This document shows, piece by piece, positions 25,763 through 35,000 of a stretch of DNA of 64,000 nt (position 1 is the stretch's first letter; each line of letters starts with the position of its first letter). The notes under the pieces were generated by a model, which was not told the origin of the DNA, did no database searches, and saw nothing but the letters and a program-made list of their open reading frames with translations. The translations under genes and the position numbers were made by a program. Location: assembly GCF_001280845.1 (NCBI RefSeq), contig NZ_LGHP01000001.1, positions 2,877,916 to 2,941,915 on the forward strand, read 5' to 3'. The stretch comes from Bacillus sp. FJAT-28004. Lineage in GTDB: Bacteria; Bacillota; Bacilli; Paenibacillales; Paenibacillaceae.

Positions 25763-27583
25763 ATGCGATCCTTTTTTCCTCCCTTTCGACATATTACGCT
25801 GCAACGGAAATTGCTTACCTTAGTCATTCCTCTTCTTATTGCAACCGTTGGGATTACCGGACTGTATTCTTATTACATTGCCTCGGGAGAAGTGGTAGAT
25901 AAGCTTCATCAATCTCAAATGAACATGGCCATCAAGACAAAGGATCAGCTCGACTATTTTGCCAAAAACACGCTAAGCTTCTCTAATTATTTGTTTCTGA
26001 ATCCGACTGTTCAGAGCATGGTTATGAACGGAGACACGCAGCAGCGACGTGATCAGGTGTTCAAAAATTTGCTGCCGCTCATGGTTACCGGCGAAACGAT
26101 CCAATCGCTAGTGCTTTATCCATCCACGAAGGATGAAGTGCCCGCTCAGCCATTTGCGATTACGCAAACAGGTATTGCAAGCGCTATCAGCCTAGAGCGC
26201 TTTATGAAAACCCGCTTTTATGAACGTCTCGCTAGCTCAGATTCAGGCCAAATTTGGGATATATTTTACCCCTCTGATGGTATTTTGCTTGGTGACACCC
26301 ATCACAAAATCGTTTTAGTGAAGCCGTACAAAAACTTTTACAACTATGTTCGAAGCGGCCTTTTAATTATTGGTATGGACGCAGATAAGCTTAGCAAATC
26401 CTTGTACCATGACGATGAGGAAGCCTCACAGTTTGTAATGAATGATCAAGGCATCATACTCGCCTCAACTGATTTACATACGATTGGCAGGCCGATCACG
26501 GTATTGCCCGTATTCGATCAGATGGATACTGCCAATATCAAGCCCGAACAAGGCTTAGCGCTGCTGAAGGAAAATAAACATTATATCGTTTCAGATTCCT
26601 TATCGGATATTACCGGTTGGCGTACTGTCGTTATTCAAGATCGCAGCAAGCTGGTACTTGAGCTTAAGCATATTGGCTCCGTTACCTTCTCAATCATGGC
26701 AGTCGTTACCCTCATTACCATTATCGTCTCTTGGGTCATTGCCCGAATTATTACGAATCCGATGAAGAAGCTGATGTTCTCTATGAGGGCGCTACAAACG
26801 GGGGATTTTACGCAAAGGGTTCACTTTAACGGCAACGACGAGATCGGCAGACTCGGTCATTTGTACAATACGATGGTTGGACGAATCAAGACACTGATTG
26901 ATGACGTATATGCCTCGCGCTTAAAGCAGAAGGAAGCCGAGCTTAAGGCGCTGCAATCGCAAATAAATCCTCATTTCCTGTACAACACGTTAAACATGAT
27001 TAACTGGAGCGCGGTACAGAAGGGGGATAAAGAAATATCAGAGATGGTACTCTCACTCTCTCAAGTGTTCCGATTAAGCCTTAATAGCGGCAACGATTTT
27101 GTAGAGCTGAAGCACGAGATAGAGCTAGTGCGAAACTACTTATTTTTACAAAAGAAACGATTTACGACGCGGTTTAATTTTGAGATTGATATGGAATCTT
27201 CGATTGAACGCTTTCGCATGCCTAAGCTGCTTCTGCAGCCGCTCGTCGAGAACGCGATTATCCATGCCATTGAGCCCTCAGGCGGAAATGGACATATTCA
27301 TGTCCGGGCTTATACAGAGCCTTCACTCATTATTCTTGAGGTCACCGATAACGGACCGGGCATGCCTGAGAAACAGGTACATCTTCTGAACCAACCAACC
27401 GTAGAGGAGCCTATGCGAAATTTGCAAACGGATGACGCTCACTCTGGGATGGCACTGGCTAATATCAAAGAGAGACTCGCTTTATTTTATGAACAGGCGG
27501 AATTCGAGATTGTAAGCAAGGAAGGCTTAGGCACAAGAGTGCAACTTCGAATTAAACAAGGAGGTAATGGAAATGGTGCTTAA
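25763..27583 (+). CDS. YesM-like sensor histidine kinase
   Basis: 606 residues from the ATG at 25763, 6 nt after AGGTG; in-frame ATGs at 25745 and 25760 are less well placed. Two transmembrane helices (near residues 22-45 and 305-328) flank an extracytoplasmic Cache-like sensor domain. A HAMP linker follows (ITNPMKKLMFSM...), then the His_kinase block with SQINPHFLYNTLNMI and the ATPase motifs NAIIHAI and DNGPGMP. This is the LytS/YesM class. It overlaps the response-regulator gene by 11 bp. In Paenibacillus such pairs sense sugars, often with the binding protein, and switch on the neighbouring transporter. Confidence 0.9.
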   Translation: MRSFFPPFRHITLQRKLLTLVIPLLIATVGITGLYSYYIASGEVVDKLHQSQMNMAIKTKDQLDYFAKNTLSFSNYLFLNPTVQSMVMNGDTQQRRDQVFKNLLPLMVTGETIQSLVLYPSTKDEVPAQPFAITQTGIASAISLERFMKTRFYERLASSDSGQIWDIFYPSDGILLGDTHHKIVLVKPYKNFYNYVRSGLLIIGMDADKLSKSLYHDDEEASQFVMNDQGIILASTDLHTIGRPITVLPVFDQMDTANIKPEQGLALLKENKHYIVSDSLSDITGWRTVVIQDRSKLVLELKHIGSVTFSIMAVVTLITIIVSWVIARIITNPMKKLMFSMRALQTGDFTQRVHFNGNDEIGRLGHLYNTMVGRIKTLIDDVYASRLKQKEAELKALQSQINPHFLYNTLNMINWSAVQKGDKEISEMVLSLSQVFRLSLNSGNDFVELKHEIELVRNYLFLQKKRFTTRFNFEIDMESSIERFRMPKLLLQPLVENAIIHAIEPSGGNGHIHVRAYTEPSLIILEVTDNGPGMPEKQVHLLNQPTVEEPMRNLQTDDAHSGMALANIKERLALFYEQAEFEIVSKEGLGTRVQLRIKQGGNGNGA

Positions 27584-29201
27584 AATGATCGTTGCAGAGG
27601 ATGAGCAATCATTCCGAGAAGGCATTCTTACACTTGTCGACTGGAAGCTGTATGGCATTGAGATTGCTGGAGAAGCGGAGAATGGCAGGCAAGCTTTGGA
27701 AATGATACATAACAACCCTCCTGATCTGTTGCTGACCGATATCCGTATGCCTTTTCTTAACGGTCTTGACCTTATTCGCGAAGCCAAAGCAGCCGGCCAT
27801 GAGTTTCATTCCGTGCTGCTTACCGGCTACAACGAGTTTGAATATGCCAAGGAAGCGATCAAGCTTGGCGTTTCCGATTACCTCTTAAAACCATGTATGC
27901 CGCATGATATTATTCGCGTAATTATGGACTTAAAACAAAAAATTGAACAATCCGAAAATGAGGACAAAGCATTAAATGCCCTTAACCGCAGCTGGAACCG
28001 CAACATTCATCTGCTGAAAAATCAGATTTTGTCGCAATGGGTTCAACATCCGCTCATGCCGCTCGAAGATCGCTCAAGCGTTATGAGTGAAGTGGACATG
28101 ACGCTCCTGTGCGGACCGATTCAAGTCGGACTGATCCGGATTGACTCCAGTAAAGCGCATACCGTCACCTCATCCAAACGTGATTTAGAACTTATTCGCT
28201 ATGCGCTGCTGAATATTGCAGGCGAAACGCTTCGGCCTTTGTACGATGGCAAACTCGAGGTGTTTCGCCATGGCGACGAGATGTTATGGATCGGAAATTA
28301 TCCAGAGAACACAACCAATGAGGCTATCGAAGGTGCCATGAAGAAGCTTCAGCTTAATCTCGAAGCTTACCTAAAGCTATCTATCAGCATATCAATCAGT
28401 TCTGTTGCAGCTTCGGTTGATTATGCACATATCGGCTATCAGCAAGCTATTGAAGCGATGGAAGCAAGGTTCTACCAAGGAAGAGGCGGCATATTTTTTC
28501 ATGCTGAAGCCGGCAAGCAGGCCATTGCCAAAAGTTCAATTCTGGACGATGCTTATTTGCACCGACTCGAGAAAGACTTGCTTCTCGCCTTGCAGAACGA
28601 GCAATATGAGCATGCGGTCGATGCCATTGAAGCCAGCATGTCGCATATTCGGAACAATTCGAGTTATTCCAAGGCTGAGGTCCATCTGCGCTCCACAAGT
28701 CTTATTCTTGAGCTGCAAAAATTTGCCCAGGAGCGCAAGGTCGCATCTATCGAATGGCAGGACAGCTTCGTGAACTGGATCGAACAAATTCCGAACATGG
28801 ATACACTTGATGACTGCACCGTCGTGCTGCAAAAAATCGTTCAGAGCATCGTCGAGGCTGTATCGAACCAAAAATCACTGCATCGCACCGTTCATGCCAC
28901 CATCGAGCTCATCAAGCAAAAGTACAATACCAACCTCACGCTCGAGCTTGCTGCCAAGGAAACATTCGTCAGCAATTCTTATCTAAGCTCGTTGTTTAAG
29001 CAAGAGCTTGGCGTTAATTTCCTTGATTATTTGCATCAATACCGTGTAGAGCAATCCAAGGAGCTGCTTCGCCAGAGCTATAAAATTTATGCGGTTTCCA
29101 AGCTGGTCGGCTATCAGGAGGAACGCCACTTTAGCTCTACCTTCAAGAAGTGGACGGGATTAACGCCGCGGCAATATCAGAAGAACTACAATGCGGGTTG
29201 A
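27573..29201 (+). CDS. YesN-like response regulator with AraC-type DNA-binding domain
   Basis: 542 residues from the ATG at 27573, 8 nt after AAGGAGG. Receiver domain 1-120 with acidic pair AEDE, phospho-acceptor Asp in LLTDIRMPF and the conserved Lys in YLLKPC. A long helical middle follows. The C-terminal AraC pair of helix-turn-helix motifs (LELAAKETFVSNSYLSSLFKQELGVNF and the final SKLVGYQEERHFSSTFKKWTGLTPRQYQK) occupies about 440-540. It likely activates the divergent sugar-transport cluster. Confidence 0.92.
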   Translation: MVLKMIVAEDEQSFREGILTLVDWKLYGIEIAGEAENGRQALEMIHNNPPDLLLTDIRMPFLNGLDLIREAKAAGHEFHSVLLTGYNEFEYAKEAIKLGVSDYLLKPCMPHDIIRVIMDLKQKIEQSENEDKALNALNRSWNRNIHLLKNQILSQWVQHPLMPLEDRSSVMSEVDMTLLCGPIQVGLIRIDSSKAHTVTSSKRDLELIRYALLNIAGETLRPLYDGKLEVFRHGDEMLWIGNYPENTTNEAIEGAMKKLQLNLEAYLKLSISISISSVAASVDYAHIGYQQAIEAMEARFYQGRGGIFFHAEAGKQAIAKSSILDDAYLHRLEKDLLLALQNEQYEHAVDAIEASMSHIRNNSSYSKAEVHLRSTSLILELQKFAQERKVASIEWQDSFVNWIEQIPNMDTLDDCTVVLQKIVQSIVEAVSNQKSLHRTVHATIELIKQKYNTNLTLELAAKETFVSNSYLSSLFKQELGVNFLDYLHQYRVEQSKELLRQSYKIYAVSKLVGYQEERHFSSTFKKWTGLTPRQYQKNYNAG

Positions 29202-29223
29202 CTGAAGCAGCCTGTCGCATAAC

Positions 29224-29261
29224 AAACAGCCCGTACGGGAATATCCCCGTACGGGCTGTTT
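29224..29261. terminator. Bidirectional terminator between the response regulator and htpG
   Basis: AAACAGCCCGTACGGG and CCCGTACGGGCTGTTT form a 16-bp perfect stem around a 6-nt loop between two convergent stops. Confidence 0.9.
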
Positions 29262-29283
29262 ACGCTTGCCTGTCGTTTGTTTA

Positions 29284-31164
29284 TTAAACCATTACTTTGC
29301 AAATATCGTTCGTAAACGCGACTGGATCTTGAATTGGCAAACCTTCGATGAGAAGTGCTTGGTTGTAAAGTAGGCTTGTATAAAGAGCCAGCTTCACTTT
29401 ATCCTGCCCAGCAGCATCCTTCAACGATTGGAAAATTTCATGGTTCACGTTAATTTCGAGCACCTTGTCTGCTTTTACATCTTGGTTGTTCGGCATCGAT
29501 TTCAATATTTTTTCCATTTCAATCGTTACTTCACCTTCAGTGGACAAGCACACAGGGTGTGTTTTAAGACGTTTTGAAGCTTTTACGCTTTTTACTTTAT
29601 CGTTAAGGATTTCTTTCATCTGCTCGAAAAGCTCTTTATTAGCATCCTGCTCTTCGGCCGTTTCCTTGTCCTTCTCGTCCACTTCAATACCAAGATCGCC
29701 ACTTGATACCGACTTGAATTCTTTATCCTTATACTTCGCAACCATCTTGATGGCAAATTCATCAATATCGTCCGTGAAGTACAAGATTTCAAAGCCTTTA
29801 TCCGTTACCAACTCGGTTTGCGGAAGTCTATCAATACGCTCAATCGATTCACCGGAAGCATAATAAATGTACTTCTGATCCTCGCTCATTCTCGACACAT
29901 ACTCGTCCAGTGTAACTAGCTTCTTCTCCTTCGAGGAGTGGAACATAAGCAGGTCTTGAAGCACTTCTTTGTTAACGCCGTAATCGTTGTATACGCCGAA
30001 TTTCAGCTGTCTGCCGAATGCTTTGTAGAACGACTCATACTTCTCTCTGTCATCCTTCAATATGCCAAGGAGCGCGCTCTTGATCTTGCTGTTGATGTTC
30101 TTCGCAATCAGCTTCAGCTGACGGTCATGCTGCAGCATTTCACGTGAAATGTTAAGCGATAGATCCTCCGAATCAACCATACCTTTAACGAAGCTGAAAT
30201 AATCCGGCAGCAGGTCTGAGCATTTATCCATAATTAGAACGCCATTTGAATAAAGCTCCAGCCCCTTCTCATATTCCTTCGTATAATAATCGAAAGGTGT
30301 GCTCTCTGGAATATACAAAATCGCATTGTACACAACAGCGCCATCCGCACTAATGTGAAGATGTTTGATTGGTTTATCAAAGCCATAACGTTTTTCAAAA
30401 TAAAACTGATCATAATCTTCCGATGTAAGCTCATTTTTATTTTTGCGCCAAATCGGCACCATGCTGTTAACGGTTTGCTCTTCTTGATATTCCTCGAACT
30501 CGTTTTCAGCGTCTGCTTTAGGCCGTTGACCTTTCACATCCATCTTAATTGGGTAACGAATGAAATCAGAATATTTTTTGATAATCGACTTCAAGCGGTA
30601 CTCTTCCAAGTACTCATCGTATTGATCGTCTTCGGTATTTTCCTTGATATTAAGTACAATCTCCGTACCAACCGAATCCTTCTCGCAGGACTCAATCGTA
30701 TATCCGTCCGCGCCTGTTGATTCCCATTTGAAAGCCTCATCGCTGCCCAGTGCTTTAGTCACAACGGTAACCACATCCGCCACCATAAAAGCAGAGTAGA
30801 AACCTACGCCGAATTGACCAATAATGTTGTGTCCATCCTTAAGCTCATTTTCCTTCTTAAAGGCAAAAGAGCCGCTCTTCGCAATAACCCCAAGGTTATT
30901 CTCAAGCTCTTCCTTCGTCATGCCAATACCTGTATCGGTAATTGTTAATGTTCTGTTTGCCTTGTCGGCAACCACTTTAACATAATAGTCCTCTTTGTTA
31001 AATACCATTTGGTCATCGGTTAATGCTCTGTAATATAACTTGTCGATCGCATCGCTTGCATTCGAAATAAGCTCTCTCAAAAAAATCTCGCGCTGCGTAT
31101 AAATGGAATTAATCATCATTTCCAGCAATCGTTTCGATTCTGCTTTGAACTGTTTTTTGGACAT
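29284..31164 (-). CDS. htpG: Molecular chaperone HtpG (Hsp90)
   Basis: 626 residues from the ATG at 31164 with GGGGATC upstream; a longer in-frame extension has no ribosome-binding site. The N-terminal GHKL ATPase motifs are clear: [24 protein letters not shown] and [18 protein letters not shown] middle domain and a C-terminal dimerisation domain follow at the usual lengths. It is an ATP-dependent cytoplasmic chaperone for stressed proteins. Unlike B. subtilis htpG, which is not under HrcA, this gene has a CIRCE operator between promoter and start, so HrcA control is expected. Confidence 0.97.
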   Translation of the reverse strand: MSKKQFKAESKRLLEMMINSIYTQREIFLRELISNASDAIDKLYYRALTDDQMVFNKEDYYVKVVADKANRTLTITDTGIGMTKEELENNLGVIAKSGSFAFKKENELKDGHNIIGQFGVGFYSAFMVADVVTVVTKALGSDEAFKWESTGADGYTIESCEKDSVGTEIVLNIKENTEDDQYDEYLEEYRLKSIIKKYSDFIRYPIKMDVKGQRPKADAENEFEEYQEEQTVNSMVPIWRKNKNELTSEDYDQFYFEKRYGFDKPIKHLHISADGAVVYNAILYIPESTPFDYYTKEYEKGLELYSNGVLIMDKCSDLLPDYFSFVKGMVDSEDLSLNISREMLQHDRQLKLIAKNINSKIKSALLGILKDDREKYESFYKAFGRQLKFGVYNDYGVNKEVLQDLLMFHSSKEKKLVTLDEYVSRMSEDQKYIYYASGESIERIDRLPQTELVTDKGFEILYFTDDIDEFAIKMVAKYKDKEFKSVSSGDLGIEVDEKDKETAEEQDANKELFEQMKEILNDKVKSVKASKRLKTHPVCLSTEGEVTIEMEKILKSMPNNQDVKADKVLEINVNHEIFQSLKDAAGQDKVKLALYTSLLYNQALLIEGLPIQDPVAFTNDICKVMV

Positions 31165-31260
31165 GGATAGATCCCCTTTCCATTCATCAATGATTATCAA
31201 GCCTGAAGGTAACGTAACAGGAAGGCTTGTTCAAGGTTTATTAAACCGCTACCTCATATT

Positions 31261-31287
31261 TTAGCACTCAAACTCCTTGAGTGCCAA
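31261..31287 (-). promoter_or_regulatory. CIRCE element (HrcA operator) of htpG
   Basis: TTAGCACTC, 9-nt spacer, GAGTGCCAA. The first arm is a perfect CIRCE half-site and the second differs by one base from GAGTGCTAA. It lies about 97 bp upstream of the htpG start, immediately downstream of the predicted promoter. Confidence 0.9.
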
Positions 31288-31297
31288 TCCTTCTTTT

Positions 31298-31327
31298 TAT
31301 ATATCATAAATTATTTTTCTATGTCAA
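31298..31327 (-). promoter_or_regulatory. Sigma-A-type promoter of htpG
   Basis: Minus strand TTGACA at 31327-31322, 18-bp spacer, TATATA at 31303-31298, placed directly ahead of the CIRCE element. Confidence 0.65.
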
Positions 31328-31420
31328 CCTTCTTCCTAAAAAATCCATATAAAAATAGAGCTGCCCAGCTCGTTAAATGAACCTTCGGGCAACTCCTGTT
31401 ACGCTGCTGCAGCTATCCAT

Positions 31421-31552
31421 TTAGAACATTTCATCCTGTAATAGTTTCTTTAGCCGCTCGCGATAACGACTGTGATGCGAATAAAACCTTTCCCGAATCA
31501 TGTTCGTTTCCATTTCAATTTTGGCTGCTTGATCCAGCATGCTCTGCCCCAT
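31421..31552 (-). CDS. Candidate 43-residue basic helical peptide
   Basis: ATG at 31552, frame MGQSMLDQAAKIEMETN..., ending LLQDEMF at the stop. Rich in Arg, Glu and Lys, with an amphipathic pattern that looks coding. No strong ribosome-binding site precedes this ATG; a GGGG precedes an inner ATG. It overlaps the next ORF in another frame. The two may be one gene split by a frameshift. Confidence 0.35.
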   Translation of the reverse strand: MGQSMLDQAAKIEMETNMIRERFYSHHSRYRERLKKLLQDEMF

Positions 31553-31613
31553 TTGAGAGAACAATTTCTACATCTCTCCCTTGGTATGTGCGCAGCTTAA
31601 AATAAATTGACAC
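31515..31613 (-). CDS. Candidate 32-residue peptide overlapping the previous ORF
   Basis: GTG at 31613 with AGGAG 8 nt upstream; frame begins MSIYFKLRTYQGRDVEIVL. The start signal is good and the first 20 residues look like a real protein strand pattern, but the frame stops soon after the other ORF begins. Consistent with a frameshifted single gene of about 65-70 codons, or with two coupled micro-ORFs. Confidence 0.35.
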   Translation of the reverse strand: MSIYFKLRTYQGRDVEIVLSNGAEHAGSSSQN

Positions 31614-31687
31614 ATAATCAACTCCTACCGTTTGATCCCCTCATCCTATGCGCTAGAATAAGAGCGAGAACGGCTTAGGACTATTTC

Positions 31688-31879
31688 CTATTGCACAAAG
31701 TGCAACAGAAAGCTGACATGCCAGCCCATTCAAGGAGCTACATTGCAGAAATGCATCAGAATTGCTTGATATTTCGAAAAATGAGGGGAAAACCAGAGAT
31801 TCTATTGTATTAACTACAGTAGAGTTCGGAAGCTAGTCGATTAAGAGTAGTCCCCATTGCACAAAGTACAATAGAATCC
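31688..31879. repeat. Degenerate intergenic repeats with TTGCAC/GTGCAA symmetry
   Basis: CTATTGCACAAAGTGCAA at 31688-31705 and CATTGCACAAAGTACAATAG at about 31855-31874 are related. A weaker inverted relative lies near 31800-31825 and a fragment near 31926-31940. The core TTGCAC-AAA-GTGCAA is palindromic. They fill the gene-free stretch 31614-32030 together with the next terminator; no other gene is seen there. Confidence 0.55.
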
Positions 31880-31942
31880 TCTCCTGATCATAATCCACTC
31901 CGATCCTTCCACTCTTATTGAGAGATTCTAATGTACAAAAGA

Positions 31943-31987
31943 AAGAAGCCTTCGAACTCACTTGTATCGTGAGTTCGAAGGCTTCTT
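31943..31987 (-). terminator. Terminator of the GH3-GH30 gene
   Basis: AAGAAGCCTTCGAACTCAC and its exact complement form a 19-bp perfect stem with a 7-nt loop, followed on the minus strand by TTTCTTTTG, about 45 bp past the stop at 32031. Confidence 0.9.
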
Positions 31988-32030
31988 CCCTGGTTTTTGG
32001 GACTAATGAGGATTTACATTCCCAAACTTA

Positions 32031-35000
32031 TTATTTGTTGTAAATGGCATACATAATGACTGCTGCTTCAGCGCGAGTTGTATGACCAAGCGGGTTAAGC
32101 TTGGAGCCGTCACCCTTCACAATGCCGTTCGCTACAAGAAGAGCAGCACTGTCAGTTGCATAAGGTGCTAGCTGTTTCAAATCTGCGAATGATCTTAACT
32201 GATCCGCGCTTCCTGCTTGCAGTTTTTTGCCTGATACATTTAGAGCTCTTGCTGTCATCGCGATCATCTCTTGTCTCGTAATGGAGGCATTCGGATCAAA
32301 CGTACCGTCCGCACGGCCAGTTACTACGCCGAGCTTCTTCGCAATGGCAACCGCATCATCATAGTAAGCACCTTTTGCCACATCAGTAAATTGACTATCA
32401 TACGCTGCATTAAGGCCTAATGTTTTCACTAGCAAGGAAATGAAATCTGCCCGCTTCACATTTTGAGCCGGAGCGTAGGCTTTTTCCGATATGCCGTTGA
32501 TAACGCCCTTTGCCGACATGACTTGAATCGCCTGTTGCGCCCAAGGATGCTTGCCAAGATCGTCAAACGATTTGCTTACGAATACAACGCCATACGTACT
32601 GAAATGATTAACTGTAAAGAGTACTATTCCCTTCGCTTTATCATACCTGCCGCTTGGAACTGCGATGACTTTGCCTGCAGCGTCAAAATACCACACTGTA
32701 ATTTGCTCGCTGCTTTCCAGTTCCTCAGCGGTTGGGCTATAGCTGAGCGATACGTTTACGGCAGCCTCTGGATTGCTCCATTCCACTTTAACGCCATCAA
32801 CGTAGAGGTTCAGCTCGACGGCTGGACGATGGCCGATTGCTGCATTTGCTTCCTGATTAAGCTTTGTCTTATCTACGTTTGAAATCACAATCGACACGCT
32901 CTTCGCATCCGAAGGCAACGATTTCAACATGTCGCTTGGCACTACAATTGTACCTGTAACGGTCTGTATCTCATACTGCACCGATAACTTAGTCTCGCTA
33001 ATTGACCCTTTAGGCAATTGCACCTCGTAGCCCTTAGCTCCACTCACACTCGGTACTTTAATTGTAACTGTTGGAACCGCACTATTATTTCCTTGTGCTG
33101 ACTTCAAAGCATCGTCGATAAGCGCTTGGCTTATCGTAGTTTTACCAAGACCGCTAGCCGCGTCAATAACCGGAGTCGGTGCCGATATTGCTTTTGCGCC
33201 CGTACCATTCGGCGCTGGCGTTGCTGCTGGCTCCGTCGGCGTTGTTGGTGTTGGCTCCGTCGGTGTCGTCGGTGTCGGTGTCGGTGTTGGTGTTGGTGTA
33301 GGCGGTTCTTCTCCTGGTGTAATCCTATACGTAAATGGTGCAACAAAGCTATCCTTCATTCCGGCTTTAATCGCAATCGTACGGAGCACCGTCAGAACTG
33401 ACAGCTTAAGCTCTCCTTTGTACAATTGGCCGTTTGTGCTGCTAGGCAAGGAACCATCCGTTGTATAGTAAATGGCTGCACCTTCTGTAGCAGTCGTTAA
33501 AGCAACGGTTTTTGTCCCTTTGTAGACTCCAGCTTTCAGCGAAGCAGTCGGAAGCGCTGTGGTACCTGAAATCTGCGTAACCGCCTCTGTCTCCTCAAGC
33601 GTAATCCAATCCAGGTTAGCACCATCATTATTGCTTGTAAACTGAACCGTTTGTACGCCTTCTGCAAGCTCTACAATACCAGAAACCTCCGTATATTTGT
33701 CCCATCCGCCACTTGCGCCAAGCGGCGTAGTAGACAGCTTTTGACCATTCACTGACAATGATCCACTCACGCCTGCTTGCGGCGTTGCATAGCGATAGGT
33801 CACTTTATAGAAGCCCGTTTTTGCGATACTTACGTCAAAATAAAGCGAGCCTGCTGCCGCAATAAAACCTACGTTTTTGAATAGCAGCGTTTGTCCATTC
33901 ATATTGCTTTGAACAGCAGCCGAATCCGCATGGCTGTAGCTTTCCGCTTCAATCTTCATGGCACCGCTCTGATCCATGACCTGCATCACATACGGTTCAA
34001 ATTTAATGCCTCTAAGCTCATAACCGGATGCTCCTGCCGCTATACGAAGCTTCTGATCACCTTCAATGAGATCAATGACTACTCGCATTTCGACAACCTG
34101 ATTATAGAGGTTTGGTACGTTAATCGTTTTCCGAACAGCGCCGTTTTGCGCCTCCAGCACAATGCCGTTCACAGCTTGCCCGTTAGACGTAGCCTTAAAG
34201 GTCGCGACATATGAACCGGTTGCTGGCACATGTACCACATAATCGGCATAATCGCCCGCAGCAATTTGCGTTAGCCTGCTCGCGCTTCCTGTTCCAGAGA
34301 CTGTAAATCCTTTTAATCGATTGAACTGATCCAAGGAATCAAGGGACAAAAGATTAACCGGATCTTTCACATTTTCTGTTCCAAGCAGAACTGTGTTAGC
34401 GATTAACGTCGTCCCGCCTGTTGAATCATCATACGCCTGTACAGGAACGTTAACCTGCAGGTCTAACTCATTATAATATACGGTTCCGCTCCAGCTCAGC
34501 GTAAGCTTCACTGTATTAGGGCTGAGAAGCTGAGCCGAACGCAGGGATACGCCCCCTTGAGAGCTTGCCGCTCCTGATAACGTTATGCCATTAAGCTGAT
34601 CCTGAACGAATGTACCGCCAGCAAGTGTAACAACCAGCTCCTTGTCATTAACGCCATACGCAATTTGACTCTCTGACAATGACAACGACTCCGCATCATC
34701 GATAGCTTTGATAATAACTTTGGAGCTCATCGTTTGACCGATACTTCCCGAAGCTGCCTCATAAACGCTCGCTGTTACCGTAACAGTACGATCAGAGTCA
34801 TAGTCTCTTGTCTCCCCTCCTCCTAAAGTAAGCTTAGCCGTATGATCATCTACGCGATAAACGCTGTCCACAACGGTTCCCGCATACCCATCGATGGACC
34901 AGTTGGAAGAAGTCAACTCCTCTTTATACGTGTCATTAAGCAGCTGGACAAAAATATTCCCCCCAGCTACTGCACCTTCTGTTACAGCTGTCGCATCCGC

